Part shown: piece by piece, positions 1 to 10,312 of the stretch
Layout of the letters: every line of letters starts with the position of its first letter
Position numbering within the stretch: position 1 is the stretch's first letter
From: CAVQYV01 sp963718295 [NCBI: uncultured Methylomirabilota bacterium]
GTDB taxonomy: Bacteria > Methylomirabilota > Methylomirabilia > CAVQYV01
Assembly: GCA_963718295.1 (NCBI GenBank)
Contig: CAVQYV010000004.1
Span: 248,001-312,000, forward strand
DNA: 64,000 bases
Direction: 5' to 3'
The notes under the pieces: model-generated
What the model was told of the DNA's origin: nothing
What the model saw: the letters and a program-made list of their open reading frames with translations, nothing else
The model's database searches: none
Position numbers and translations under genes: made by a program

Positions 1-327
1 AAGACCTCGGAGGAATTCCTCGGTTATCTCATCGACTGGCTGGCCAACGAGCCGATTCTCCTCCTTCTCCTCTACCGCCCCGAATATACTCACCCCTGGG
101 GGAGCAAGTCCTATTACAGCAAGATCGGGCTGGATCAGCTCCCGCTCCGGAGCAGCGCGGAGTTGGTCCAGGCTCTCCTCGAAGGGGAAGTGGCCTCGGA
201 CCTTTCCCGGCTCATCTTAGACCGAGCAGCTGGCAATCCCCTTTTCCTGGAGGAGCTGACCCATTCCCTCTTAGAGAACGGCTCCATCCGGAAGAAGGAC
301 CACCAGTATATCCTCGCCCCTTCTCCC
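1..327 (+). pseudogene. Fragment of sAC-like cyclase/ATPase gene (copy 0)
   Basis: Frame 1 is open from the window edge. It matches the part of the STAND ATPase just after Walker B in the downstream paralogs: a YRPEYTHPWG block, a RAAGNPLFLEELTHSLLENG block and then KKDHQYIL. The closest relative in the window is the copy at 6867-10311 (its region near 8220-8550). At the point where paralogs continue with PSEIQVPDTIQG, the sequence turns into a pyrimidine tract and homology stops. The cyclase and zinc-ribbon parts would lie upstream of the window. It cannot encode the TPR domain as it stands, so it is a truncated copy, or the truncation is an assembly artefact. Confidence 0.8.
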
Positions 328-466
328 ATCTCCTTCTTCCTCCTTCTTTCTTCCCTTCCTCCTTCCTCTTCCCCCCCCTCCCTCCCTCTCTTCTCCCCTC
401 TCTCTCTTCCTCCCCTGCCCTTATTCTTTCCTACTCTCCTCCCTACTCCCTCTCCCCCCCTCCCTC
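316..466. repeat. Polypyrimidine tract of about 150 bp
   Basis: The plus strand is almost entirely C and T here, with a single G and a few A, in irregular runs such as CCTTCC, TCCC and C-stretches. It has no repeat unit. It begins exactly where the upstream cyclase/ATPase fragment loses homology and ends at a CTCGAG. Long polypyrimidine-polypurine tracts can form triplex (H-)DNA; a low-complexity sequencing or assembly artefact is the alternative. Confidence 0.8.
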
Positions 467-693
467 GAGTATGGAAGCTCCCTCACGCTTGAAGGCGAGG
501 GCCTCACAGGGATTACCTGCATTCAGTTTGATCCTGAATTCATCAGGGAACCCTCTCTGGCGGATTGCAAGTGATACAACCAGTCCTCCCTCATGTCGAG
601 ATTTCTGGGAATTCGATTGACAAGCAAGGATGGTTTTGGGATAAACAACTTGTCAGTCGGTCCGCCAACAGAGAGTAAGGCGATAGAATCTCC
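467..693. other. Intergenic stretch with a possible gene tail
   Basis: After the pyrimidine tract, frame 2 stays open to a TGA at 572-574 and reads like the last ~35 residues of a protein (…GEGLTGITCIQFDPEF…). I cannot assign it to a family and there is no start. The rest is the promoter region of the DUF4160 gene. Confidence 0.35.
615..658 (+). promoter_or_regulatory. Promoter and inverted repeat for the DUF4160-DUF2442 pair
   Basis: TTGACA (617-622), a 17-bp spacer and GATAAA (640-645) form a good sigma70-type promoter, with a start near 652 and the first ATG at 694. Arms GATTGACAAG (615-624) and CTTGTCAGTC (649-658) are an inverted repeat with 9 of 10 positions matching. They cover the -35 box and the expected transcription start, where a repressor such as the module's own antitoxin could bind. 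The operator role is inference. Confidence 0.55.
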
Positions 694-933
694 ATGAGTC
701 CAACCATCCTCCGCAAGAGAGGGTTCCAATTCCTCTTCTTCTCGAGAGAAGAGCCCAGAATGCATGTCCATGTCCAATCATCCAAAGGGGAGGCCAAGTA
801 CTGGCTTCAGCCGGAATTAACCCTGGCCAAGAACACTGGCTTCTCATCAAAAGACCTGCAGACGATTGTGTCGATCATAAAGGAGCATGAGGATGAAATC
901 CGCAGCGCTTGGTACAAGCATTTCACGAGTTGA
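694..933 (+). CDS. DUF4160 protein (putative toxin partner)
   Basis: A 79-residue protein with the hallmarks of DUF4160: start MSPTILR, then FFFSREEPRMHVHV-like residues, GEAKYWL, and the ending EHEDEIRSAWYKHF. Proteins of this family usually sit beside DUF2442 proteins and the pair is predicted to be a type II toxin-antitoxin-like module; the biochemical activity is not established. The next gene starts inside this one, in another reading frame, which implies translational coupling. Length is normal for the family and nothing is missing. Confidence 0.8.
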   Translation: MSPTILRKRGFQFLFFSREEPRMHVHVQSSKGEAKYWLQPELTLAKNTGFSSKDLQTIVSIIKEHEDEIRSAWYKHFTS

Positions 934-1162
934 GGTAACGAATATCTCCAAGCACGGCTTCTGGTTGCTGGTCGGAGACGAAGAGCTTTTTCTGCCCTTC
1001 AAGGAATTCCCGTGGTTCGAAAACGCAGCCCTCCAATCCATTCTCAAGGTGGAACTGCGTGGTACCGAGCATCTCCACTGGCCAGGCCTCGATGTAGACC
1101 TGACTCTTGACTCGATCCGACATCCCAAGAAGTACCCCCTCATTTCCAAGGGAAGCGCCTAA
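893..1162 (+). CDS. DUF2442 protein (putative antitoxin partner)
   Basis: A small protein of 89 residues matching DUF2442: an N-terminal strand-rich segment, SKHGFWLLVGDEELFLPF with FPWF soon after, and the ending DLTLDSIRHPKKYPL. Two in-frame ATGs exist at 887 and 893. AGGAG at 881-885 is only one base from the first but seven from the second, so 893 is preferred. It overlaps the DUF4160 gene by about 40 bases. The usual pairing suggests the antitoxin or DNA-binding half of the module, which is inference from context. Confidence 0.8.
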   Translation: MKSAALGTSISRVEVTNISKHGFWLLVGDEELFLPFKEFPWFENAALQSILKVELRGTEHLHWPGLDVDLTLDSIRHPKKYPLISKGSA

Positions 1163-1191
1163 CCTTGGGCGCAGGAGAGATGCGCCCAAGG
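1163..1191 (+). terminator. Stem-loop after DUF4160-DUF2442
   Basis: Immediately after the DUF2442 stop codon there is a perfect 10-bp stem, CCTTGGGCGC (1163-1172) with GCGCCCAAGG (1182-1191), and a 9-base loop. No T-run follows, so it may be a weak or Rho-assisted terminator or an mRNA-stabilising hairpin. Confidence 0.6.
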
Positions 1192-1288
1192 CCCCCGTCC
1201 GTTAACTCCATTAGACCCCCATGCAAGAGAGGGATATGAGTTGATTTGATTTAACAAGGGCGATCCGTCGTTCTAGCAGGTGCCTCGG

Positions 1289-4200
1289 ATGAAATGCGGA
1301 AAGTGCGGGTTTGAAAATCCAGACCAGATGGGATTTTGCGTCGAGTGCGGCGTAAGACTGAAGATCCTGTGCCCAGAATGCAACTTCTCGAACTCACCAC
1401 AATTCAAGTTCTGCGGCAAGTGCGGGCATAATCTCGCCCAGCCCTCCCCTCCTCCTCTCGACACCTCCACCCCGCCTCCTACACCCCCAAACACTTAGCT
1501 GAGCAGATCCTCACCTCCCGGAGTGCCTTGGAAGGGGAGCGCAAGCTGGTCACCGTCCTCTTCGCCGATGTGGCCAACTTCACCGCCCTCTCCGAGAAGC
1601 TGGACCCGGAGGAGGTCCACCAGATCATGGATGGGTGCTTCCAGATCCTGATGGATGAGATCCATGCCTACGAGGGCACCATCAACCAGTTCACTGGCGA
1701 TGGGGTGATGGCCCTCTTCGGCGCCCCCCTGGCCCATGAGGACCATGCCCAGAGAGCCTGCCATGCGGCCCTGGCCATCCAGAAAGCCATCCAGGACTAC
1801 AGCGAGAAGATCCAGAGGGAATATCGGCTTCCCTTCCAGCTCCGCATCGGCCTCAACTCCGGCCCGGTGGTGGTGGGCAAGATCGGCGATGACCTCCGCA
1901 TGGACTACACCGCCATCGGGGACACCACCAACCTGGCCTCCCGGATGCAGAGCCTGGCCCAGCCCGGCACCATCCTGGTCTCCTCCACACCCATCGGCTC
2001 GCCCAGGACTTCTTTGAGTTTCAACCCTCTGGGCAAGATCGAGGTCAAGGGCAAGGAGGAGCCCCAGGAGGCCTATCAGCTGCTCTCGGCCCACCGACGT
2101 GGAGACCCGGATCGAGGCGTCCGTGTCCAGGGGCCTCACCCGATTCATGGGCCGGCAAGAACTCCATGGCCGCCCTCATGGAGGCCTGCGAGAAGGTCCA
2201 CTCCGGCTCCGGCCAGGTGGTGGGCATCGTGGGCGAGGCCGGGAGTGGGCAAGTCCCGCCTCCTCCTGGAATTCCGCAACCGCCTTCCCCAGGAGCATCC
2301 ACCTACCTGGAGGGACGCTGCCTCCAATACGGAGGCTCCATGCCTGTACCTGCCCATCCTGGACATCCTGCGCTCCTATTTCGACCTCCGGGAGGGGGAC
2401 CGGGAGGTCCTCCTGCAGCGGAAGCTGAAGGAGAAGCTCATCCTCCCTGGATGAGAAGCTTTAGAGCTCCCTTCCCCGCTTCCAGGATCTGCTCTCCCTC
2501 AAGGTGGAGGACGAGGCCTACCTCAAGCTGGAGCCCAAACAAAGCGGGAGCGGACCTTCGAGGCCCTCCGGGACCTCTTCCTCCGGGAGAGCCAGAACAG
2601 CCCCTGATCCTGGCCATCGAGGACCTCCACTGGATCGACCGCACCTCCCAGGAGTTCTTGGACTACCTCATCGGCTGGCTGGCCAACGCCCGATCCTCCT
2701 CCTTCTCCTCTACCGCCCCGAGTATGCCCACCCCTGGGGGAGCAAGTCCTACTACAACCGCATCGGCCTGGATCAGCTCAACCTCTCCTCCAGCGCCGAG
2801 CTGGTCGCTGCCCTGCTCGAAGGAGGAGAGGTAGCCCCGGAACTGAAAGACCTCATCCTCAATCGGGCCGCCGGAAATCCCCTCTTCATGGAGGAGTTCA
2901 CCCATACCCTCCTGGAGAACGGGACCATCCGAAAGAAGGACCACACCTTCACCCTCACCAGATCCCCCTCCGAGATCCAGGTCCCCGATACCATCCAGGG
3001 GATCATCTCCGCCCGCATGGACCGCTTGGAGGAGAACCTGAAACGCACCATGCAGGTGGCCTCGGTCATCGGCCGGGACTTCGCCTTCCGCATCCTCCAA
3101 ATGATCACCGGCATGCGGGAGGAGCTGAAATCCCACCTCCTCAACCTCCAGGGCTTGGAGTTCATCTACGAGAAACGGCTCTTCCCGGAGTTGGAGTACA
3201 TCTTCAAGCATGCCCTGACCCAGGAGGTGGCCTACAACAGCCTGCTCCTCAAGCGGCGTAAGGAGATCCACGAGAGGATCGGCCAGGCCATCGAGGAGAT
3301 CTATGCGGAACGCATCGAGGAGTTCTATGAGATGCTGGCGTATCACTACGCCCAAGCGCGAAAATTTCCCCAAGGCCTGCCACTACCTGAAGCTGTCGGG
3401 TCAGAAGTCAATGAGCAACTATGCGCCCTGGGAGGCCTTCGGCTTCTACCGGGAGGCACATGATCTGCTCCGCAGGCAACCCGATACGGAGGAGAATCGA
3501 AAAGAGAGGATCGAGATCCTCCTCCTCTTGACCGGCGCCATGCGGATCTTGGCCTACCCGGAGGGCTCCCTGTCCCTCCTACAAGAAGGAGAGCGGCTCT
3601 CCCAGGAGATGGATGAAAAAAGAGCCTGACGGCCTTTCATAGTCAGATGGGCCGTTATTTCACCTACAGGGAGGGCAACTCCCTCCTCGGGATCGAATAC
3701 GGGGAGAGATGCTGGCAGGAGGCCGAGAAGATCCAGGATGTCGAGCTGACGGCGATCGCGGGAACGATCTTTGTCTGACTTACCACGGCAGGGAGATCAT
3801 TAGAGATCGTGACCTCGCTTCCCAGGTCCTTGGCCTGCTGGAAACTGCGGGAAAGGAGCGTGAGACCTTCGGGAAGGGCTCAATATCTACTCCGCTATCC
3901 TCGCCCGGTGTGGCCGCACCCTGGGGTATCTGGGCGATTTCGGCGCTGGGAACGCCATGCTCGACAGGGCTGTTTCCTTGCGGTGGCAATGGACGATAAG
4001 ATCACCCTGGGGTAACAGAGATGCATTATGGCTGGGATCTCGTGATGAAGGGGGATGGTAAAGGTGCCGCCCGGCATTTGGAGAATGCGATGATTGGGGG
4101 AGGAGGTAGAAATACTTGACATTGCTGGGGCCTTCCTGGACGGCCCTGGGTGAGGCCTATCGCCAGATGGGAGAGCTGAAGGCCGCCGAGGGGTATATGG

Positions 4201-4654
4201 AACAGGGCCTCAAGACGCTGAGGGATGCGGAATTGGAGTGGCTCTGCCACGCATTTTTGGGGTTTCGGAATGGTGTCCTTCGATTCCGGTGACCTGGAGA
4301 GGGCAAGATTCCTTTGAGCAGGGCCTCAGGTCATCACAACAGCACCAGGAAGATTTATGGAATCAGTTTGCCGAATGTGGCTGGGGCGGACCTTGGCAAG
4401 AAGCCAACCCTCTCCAGGCGGAGGAGGCGGAGAAGGAGATCCGGCGAGGAATCGAGATGGCCGAAGAGAGGAAGATCAGGCCATTCGTTGCCTATGGATA
4501 TTCTTTCTTGGGAGAGCTTTACGCCGGCCGGGGCGAGAGGGAAAAGGCCTTGGAGCACCTCAAAAAGGCGATCGGCATGTACCAGGAGATGGGCATGGAA
4601 TATTGGTTGAGACAGGCGGAGGCGACTCTGAACAAAGTAGAAGGAAAGGGGTAA
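1289..4654 (+). pseudogene. Zinc-ribbon/class III cyclase/STAND ATPase/TPR gene, heavily frameshifted (copy 1)
   Basis: The gene begins MKCGKCGFEN with a double zinc ribbon (four CxxC pairs). It continues in another frame with the cyclase core (LFADVANFT, INQFTGDGVMALFG, DYTAIGDTTNLASR), then the P-loop GVGKSRLLLEF, Walker B EDLHWID, the conserved RAAGNPLFMEEFTHT and FKHALTQEVAYNSLLL blocks, and TPR-like repeats ending near 4654. At least ten changes of frame are needed to follow the paralogs, for example near 1480, 2085, 2155, 2245, 2295, 2340, 2690 and 3360. There is also an in-frame TAG at 2462-2464 where paralogs have Leu. No long product is possible as written. ATG 1289 is preferred over GTG 1280 because paralogs start with MKCPxC. 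Confidence 0.85.
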
Positions 4655-4777
4655 AGGATTCGAGGGAAAGAGTGCAGAAAGACGCCAAGATGGTTTTGTG
4701 TCTTTATAGAAGTACCACTTGAACCCTTGATCCCTTGACTCCTGGACCCCTCTCTTTGATACAAAAGGGGGTGTGAC

Positions 4778-6126
4778 ATGTCAACTGGGAAGGTGAACAT
4801 CCTGGTCCAGGGGACTTCCATTCATGGGGCCAACGGCATCTACTTCGACGAGAACGACCTGCTCTACATCGCCAGCGTCGCAGGCCGGGATATCCAGGTG
4901 ATGGATCGGGAGGATGGTGCGATCCTCCGTCGGATCGCTCCCGAGCAGGGAGTGGAGGGTCCGGACGACCTCATCTTGGGCCCCGAGGGCTCCCTTTACT
5001 GGACCTCGATCTTCACCGGCGAGATCGGGCGCCTTTCCCCGGAGGGGGTGAAGACCGGCCAGAGGGTGGCCCCCGGCGTCAACCCCATCACCTTCTCCCG
5101 GGAGGGCCGCTTGTTTACCGCCCTCGATTTTCTGGGAGAAGGGCTCTATGAGCTCGACCCTAACCTCCAGGAGCCTCCCCAGCTCCTCATCCCGACCCTG
5201 GGCTTCTTGAATGCCATGCAGTTCGGCCCGGACGGGTACCTCTACGGGCCCATCTTCAACCAGAACAGGTGGTGCGGATCGATGTGGATGCCCGGACCGT
5301 CACTACGGTGGCCGATGGCTTCGGCCTACCGGTGGCGGTGAAGTTCGACTCCCAGGGTCGGCTCCACGCCCTCGACCTGCAGACCGGCGAGGTGATGCGG
5401 ATCGACATCCGGACCGGGGCCAAAGAGGTCATCGCCCGCCTGGAGCCCGGCCTCGATAATTTGGCCTTCGACTCCCAGGGCCGCCTCTTTGTCTCTCATT
5501 CCCAGGATAGCTCCATTGTGGAGGTCCTTCCTGGCGGCCAGGCCAGGGTGGTCAGCCCCGGCGGCCTGGTGCACCCGGGTGGGATGGTCGTAATGCCCCG
5601 GCCCGATGGGGGAGAATCGATCTTCGTCGCAGATGTCTTCACCCTGCGCGAGTTCGACGGAGCGAGTGGACAGCCGTTGAGCCTGGCCCGCCACTTCATC
5701 ACGCTGCCGGGCCTCACCAGCCCGGGTACCGTCTCCCGGGATGGCCAGAACCTGGTCCTGTCCTCCTGGTTTGGGAATGCGGTCCAGGTCTGGAATCCCG
5801 CCACCCGGCAGGTCCTGGAGAACTATGGTGACTTCGCCGTCCCCCTGAACGCGGTCCGGTTCCAGGGCGATCTGGTGGTGGTCGAGCTGGGGCACTCCCC
5901 CGGGACCGCCCGGGTGATCCAGATCAGCCCCTCGGGACGCATCACCCTCGCCGATGCCTCCCAGGGCCTGGTGCTCCCCATTGGACTGGAGTCGTCCGCG
6001 GACGGCAACCTCTGGGTGAGCGACTGGGCCACAGGCAGGGTGTGGCAGATCGTAGCCAAGGGCGCACCCCTGGGCCCTCCGATCCCGGTAGCCCAGGGCC
6101 TTAACCTCGTCCCGAATTCTTCTTGA
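4778..6126 (+). CDS. SMP-30/NHL-type beta-propeller protein, one frameshift
   Basis: The two halves, 4778 to about 5270 and about 5270 to 6126, read as one ~450-residue beta-propeller. It has repeats of the kind FDSQGRLHALD, FDSQGRLFVSH and SSADGNLWVSDW, typical of the SMP-30/gluconolactonase/LRE and NHL families, which bind or hydrolyse small substrates or act as scaffolds. No signal peptide is visible. A single base is missing near 5268 (after IFNQN), since the downstream frame continues VVRIDVDARTV without loss. AGGGGG stands before ATG 4778. The stop codon lies inside the -35 box of the next operon. The substrate cannot be told from sequence. Confidence 0.7.
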
Positions 6127-6151
6127 CAGGTGTATATATCAGGAATATACA
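6123..6151 (+). promoter_or_regulatory. Promoter with operator-like inverted repeat for brnT
   Basis: TTGACA (6123-6128), a 17-bp spacer and TATACA (6146-6151) form a strong promoter whose expected start is at or beside the ATG at 6158. A perfect inverted repeat TGTATAT (6131-6137) / ATATACA (6145-6151), with 7 bases between the arms, overlaps the -10 box. BrnTA-type modules are known to repress themselves through the antitoxin, so this is a good operator candidate. Confidence 0.65.
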
Positions 6152-6157
6152 TACCTC

Positions 6158-6460
6158 ATGGATGTTATAGAATTGATTGCCGGCTGTGCCGGCCTTGATT
6201 GGGATGAGGGCAACTTACTGAAGAACTGGGAGAAGCACAGGGTATCAGCTTCGGAATGCGAGCAATTGTTCTTTAATCGCCCACTCATCGCGATGCCTGA
6301 TCCACAGCATTCTACCGGTGAGTCGAGGTTCTACGTCTTAGGTCAAAGTGATGGGGGCAGGTATCTCTTTGTAGTTTTCACGGTCCGGAACAAAGTCATC
6401 CGAGTGATCTCAGCCCGAGATATGAGTCATAAGGAAAGGAAGGCCTACGAAGCATCATGA
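6158..6460 (+). CDS. brnT: BrnT-family toxin (RelE-like fold RNase)
   Basis: A 100-residue protein with the BrnT pattern: LDWDEGNLLKNWEKHRVS near the start, a middle strand RFYVLGQSDGGRYLFVVF, and the end VIRVISARDMSHKERKAYE. BrnT toxins are ribonucleases of the RelE/ParE structural class that stop translation and are neutralised by BrnA. ATG 6158 is the only sensible start and lies right at the predicted transcription start, so the mRNA may be leaderless. The stop overlaps the start of the next gene by 4 bases (ATGA). Confidence 0.85.
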   Translation: MDVIELIAGCAGLDWDEGNLLKNWEKHRVSASECEQLFFNRPLIAMPDPQHSTGESRFYVLGQSDGGRYLFVVFTVRNKVIRVISARDMSHKERKAYEAS

Positions 6461-6720
6461 AGAAGATCCCCAAGTTCCGTTCAGAGGCTGAAGAGCGCGA
6501 TTTTTGGGCCAAAGTTGATTCCTCGGACTATCTCGATTGGTCCCAAGGAAAGAGAGTACGATTCCCCTATCTCAAACCTTCTTTGAAAACCATCTCTCTT
6601 CGTTTACCCGAACTGATGATCGAGGAGCTCAAGTTGTTGGCGAACAAGCGAGATGTACCCTATCAATCGCTCATCAAGATATTTCTCGCAGAGCGCTTGG
6701 AGAAAGAGTTGAAGGTTTAG
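6457..6720 (+). CDS. BrnA/CopG-type antitoxin
   Basis: An 87-residue protein. The first half (KIPKFRSEAEERDFWAKVDS) resembles the N-terminus of CopG-type antitoxins of BrnT-like toxins. The second half, TISLRLPELMIEELKLLANKR then YQSLIKIFLAERL, is a ribbon-helix-helix DNA-binding fold. It would bind the toxin and repress the promoter at 6123-6151. It starts within the last codons of brnT. I leave the symbol empty because the N-terminal part differs from classic BrnA. Confidence 0.8.
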   Translation: MKKIPKFRSEAEERDFWAKVDSSDYLDWSQGKRVRFPYLKPSLKTISLRLPELMIEELKLLANKRDVPYQSLIKIFLAERLEKELKV

Positions 6721-6866
6721 CTATGCCGCGAGCCGGTAAGAGCCGGTAACAGTAAGCGGGGACACTCTTGAATCAATAGATACCTCCTGAGGCGCTGCGC
6801 AGGGAGGCAGACGCTCACCGGCCAGTTCCTCAAGTCCTATGGTCAAGAAGAGTCGGGGTGTCGAAC

Positions 6867-9800
6867 ATGAAATGCCAGGAATGCCAATTTGACAGTCCCG
6901 AAGCGGCCAGGTTCTGCATCCAGTGTGGACTGCCTTTGGATCTTCGCTGCCCTAAATGCGGAGTCACCACCCCAGCCCGGGGCAAGTTCTGCATGGCCTG
7001 CGGGCATTCTTTGGCGGAGACGGGAAAGCCCCAGCCCCCTCCCCTCGACTACTCCGCTCCGCAGACCTACACCCCCAAGCATCTGGCTGACAACATCCTC
7101 ACCACCCGGTTCGCCCTCGAAGGGGAGCGTAAGCTCGTGACCGTCCTCTTCGCCGATGTGGCTCACTTCACCTCCCTCTCCGAGAAGCTCGATCCCGAGG
7201 AGGTCCACCAGATCCTGGATGGGTGCTTCCAGATCCTGATGGCCGAGATCCACCGCTTCGAGGGCACCATCAACCAGTTCACCGGCGATGGAGTGATGGC
7301 CCTCTTCGGCGCCCCTCTGGCCCATGAGGACCATGCCCAGAGGGCCTGTCATGCCGCCTTGTCCATCCAAAGCGCCATGGGAAACTACGGGGAGAAGCTG
7401 AAGAAGGATTATGGCATCGACTTTCAGCTCCGCATCGGCCTCAACTCCGGCCCGGTAGTGGTGGGCAAGATCGGCGATGACCTGCGCATGGACTATACCG
7501 CCATCGGAGACACCACCAATTTAGCTTCCCGGATGCAGAGCCTGGCGAGTCCTGGCACCATCTTGGTCTCCCAGGACACCCATCATCTGGTTGAGGCCTT
7601 CTTCCAGTTCCAACCTCTCGGCAAAGTGGAGATCAAGGGCAAAGAGGAGCCCCAGGAGGCCTATCAGCTCCTGCAACCCAGCCAAGTGGAGACCCGCATC
7701 GCCGCTTCGGTCTCCCGGGGCCTCACCCGGTTCATTGGCCGGGAGAAGGAGATCCAGACCCTCCTGGAAGCCTACTCCAAGGTCCAATCCGGCTCGGGCC
7801 AGGTGGTGGGCATCGTAGGAGAAGCCGGAGTGGGCAAATCCCGCCTTCTCCTTGAATTCCGCCACTTCCTCGGAGAAGAGCCCCTCTACCTGGAGGGCCG
7901 TTGCCTCCACTACGGGGGCTCCATGGTCTATTTGCCTTTTTTGGATGTCCTTCGGTTCCACTTCGAAATCAAGGAAGGGGACCGGGAGGCCCTGATCAAA
8001 CGGAAGCTCTCGGAGAAAATCTCCGCCCTCGACCCCTCCCTCCAGAAGATGCTGCCTCCCCTCCAGGAACTCCTTTCCCTGAAAGTGGAGGATGAGGCCT
8101 ATCCTCCAGCTGGAGCCCCGCCAGAAAAAGGAGCGGACCTTCGAGGCCCTCCGGGACCTCTTCCTCCGCGAGAGCCAGAGCCGACCCCTTCTTCTCGTCC
8201 TGGAGGACCTTCACTGGATCGACAAGACCTCGGAGGAATTCTTGGGCTATCTCCTCGACTGGCTGGCCAAGGCCCAGATTCTCGCTCCTTCTCCTCTACC
8301 GTCCCGAATATACCCATCCCTGGGGGAGCAAGTCCTATTACAGCAAGATCGGCCTGGATCAGCTCCCTCTCCAAGCAGCGCGGAGCTGGTCGCAGGCCCT
8401 CCTCGACGAAGGGGAGGTGGCCTCCGACCTCCGCCAGCTCATCCTGGATCGGGCCGCCGGCAACCCCCTCTTCATGGAGGAGCTGACCCATTCCCTCCTG
8501 GAGAACGGCTCCATCCAGAAAAAGGACCACCAGTACATCCTGACCAGGAAGCCCTCCGAGATCCAGGTTCCCGATACCATCCAGGGGATCATCGCCGCCC
8601 GCATGGATCGGCTGGAGGAGAACGCTCAAGCGGATCATGCAGGTCGCCTCGGTGATCGGCCGGGACTTCGCCTTCCGCATCCTGCAGGCCATCAGCGGCA
8701 TGCAGGAGGAGCTGAAATCCCACCTCCGCAATCTCCAGGGCCTGGAGTTCATCTATGAAAAACGGCTCTTTCCGGAGCTGGAGTACATCTTCAAGCATGC
8801 CCTGACCCAGGAGGTGGCCTACAACAGCCTGCTCCTCAAGCGACGCAAGGAGATCCACGAGCGGATCGGCCTGGCCATCGAGCAGATCTACGCCGAGCGG
8901 CTGGAGGAGTTCTATGAGATGCTGGCCTATCACTTCGAGAGGGCAGGGGTCCCGGAGAAGGCGGTGAAGTACCTCCACCTGGCCGGGGAGAGGGCGGTCC
9001 GGCTCTCGGCCTACGAGGAGGCGATCGCCTACTTCAATCGCGGCCTGGAGCTGCTCCAGACGCTTCCCGAATCGACGAGAGCGGGATGAGCAGGAGCTGG
9101 CCCTGCAGCTCGGCCTGTTCGCCCCCTTGGTAGCCACCCGGGGTTGGGGTGCCCCTGAATTGGGGCGTGCCTGCGCCCGCGCCCTGGAGCTGTGCCGGCA
9201 GATGGGCGAGATCCCGCAGACCTTTACCGCGCTTGGTATTGCTTCGAGTCTATTATGTGATGCGAGCGAGAACACCGGACCGCCTCGAGTTGGCCGAGCA
9301 AGCCTCTCGGTCTGGCTCAGCGCAGCCAAGACCCTCTCCAAATCCTGGGGGCCCACTGTGGCATGGGGTTGTCGCTATTTTTCGTGGGAGAATGTCCAGC
9401 AGGCTCGGATCCATTTGGAGCAGGTGATCGTCTTCTATGATCCTGAACAGCACCGAGCCCTGGCATTCGTCTACGGAGTGACCTGGGGTCTACTGCCCTT
9501 TCCTACCAGGCTTGGGTTCTATGGTTCCTGGGCTATCCCGATCAGGCCCTCAACCGGATCCAGGAGGCGGTGGCCTTGGCTCGAGAGCTGGATCACCCCT
9601 TTTCCCTGGCCTTATGCCCTTGTCATGGCTGGTGCGATTTCCATATGCTCCGGCGAGATCCCCAGGTCGTCCAGAGATATGCGGAGGAAGCAATGCGACT
9701 TTCCATGGAGGGAGGGTTCTCTCTCTTCCAAGCATGGGCTACCTGAACCTGGGGTGGGTCCGAACCCAGCAGGGAGAGGTGGAAGAGGGAATTGCCCAGA

Positions 9801-10311
9801 TGCTGCAGGGCCTGGAGTGGCTGGCGATCTATGGGCATGGAAGCTGGCTGTCCCCGCATTTCTTGCCTGGCTGGCCGAGGCCTATGGGAAGGCCGGGCGA
9901 GCCGAGGAGGGGCTGAGCCTGGCTGGAGGAGGCGCTGGACCTAGTGGAGAAGACCGGAGAGCGCGCTTGGGAAGCGGAGGTGCATCGGGTCAAGGGCGAG
10001 CTGTTGCAATTGAGCGGCAGAGCTCTCCGAGGCCGAGGCCTCCTTCCGCCAGGCCATCGAGGTCGCCCGGCGACAGGAGGCGAAATCCTGGGAGCTGCGT
10101 GCCACCCTCAGCCTGAGCCGCCTGCTCCAGAAAGCAGGGCCGATCCGAAGAGGCCCGGCAGCTCCTCTCCGAGATCTACGGCTGGTTCACGGAGGGGTTC
10201 GATACCCCGGATCTGCAGGACGCCAAGGCATTGCTGGAAGAGCTTGGAGACAAAGGGCTTGAAGGGTCGAGGGGTCCAGGGGAATGCTTTGGAAGAGGGC
10301 CAAAGGGTTAA
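6867..10311 (+). pseudogene. Zinc-ribbon/class III cyclase/STAND ATPase/TPR gene, frameshifted (copy 2)
   Basis: Frame 0 is open from ATG 6867 to about 8098 and covers the double zinc ribbon (C3/C6, C17/C20, C28/C31, C42/C45), a linker, the complete cyclase domain with metal aspartates D97 and D141, and the P-loop GEAGVGKSR. It then needs shifts near 8100, 8280, 8400, 8620, 9080, 9240 and several more to follow the ATPase and TPR parts (EDLHWID, FKHALTQEVAYNSLLL). It ends in the common C-terminal block YGWFTEGFDTPDLQDAKALL, with stop at 10309-10311. The residue that selects adenine (Lys in classic adenylate cyclases) is Gln137. The intact first 410 residues could still make a cyclase plus half an ATPase. 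Several shifts fall in G/C runs. Confidence 0.85.
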
Positions 10312-10312
10312 G

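Noticed and set aside
6721-6866. Direct repeat GAGCCGGTAA and phrase GCGGGGACACTC before copy 2 as an IS200/REP-type remnant
   Set aside because: Only a short, weak resemblance and no transposase or complete hairpin; left as ordinary spacer.
1289-10311. Programmed ribosomal frameshifting in the cyclase genes
   Set aside because: There are many shifts in both directions, at different sites in each copy, with no common slippery motif or stem; decay or sequence error is simpler.
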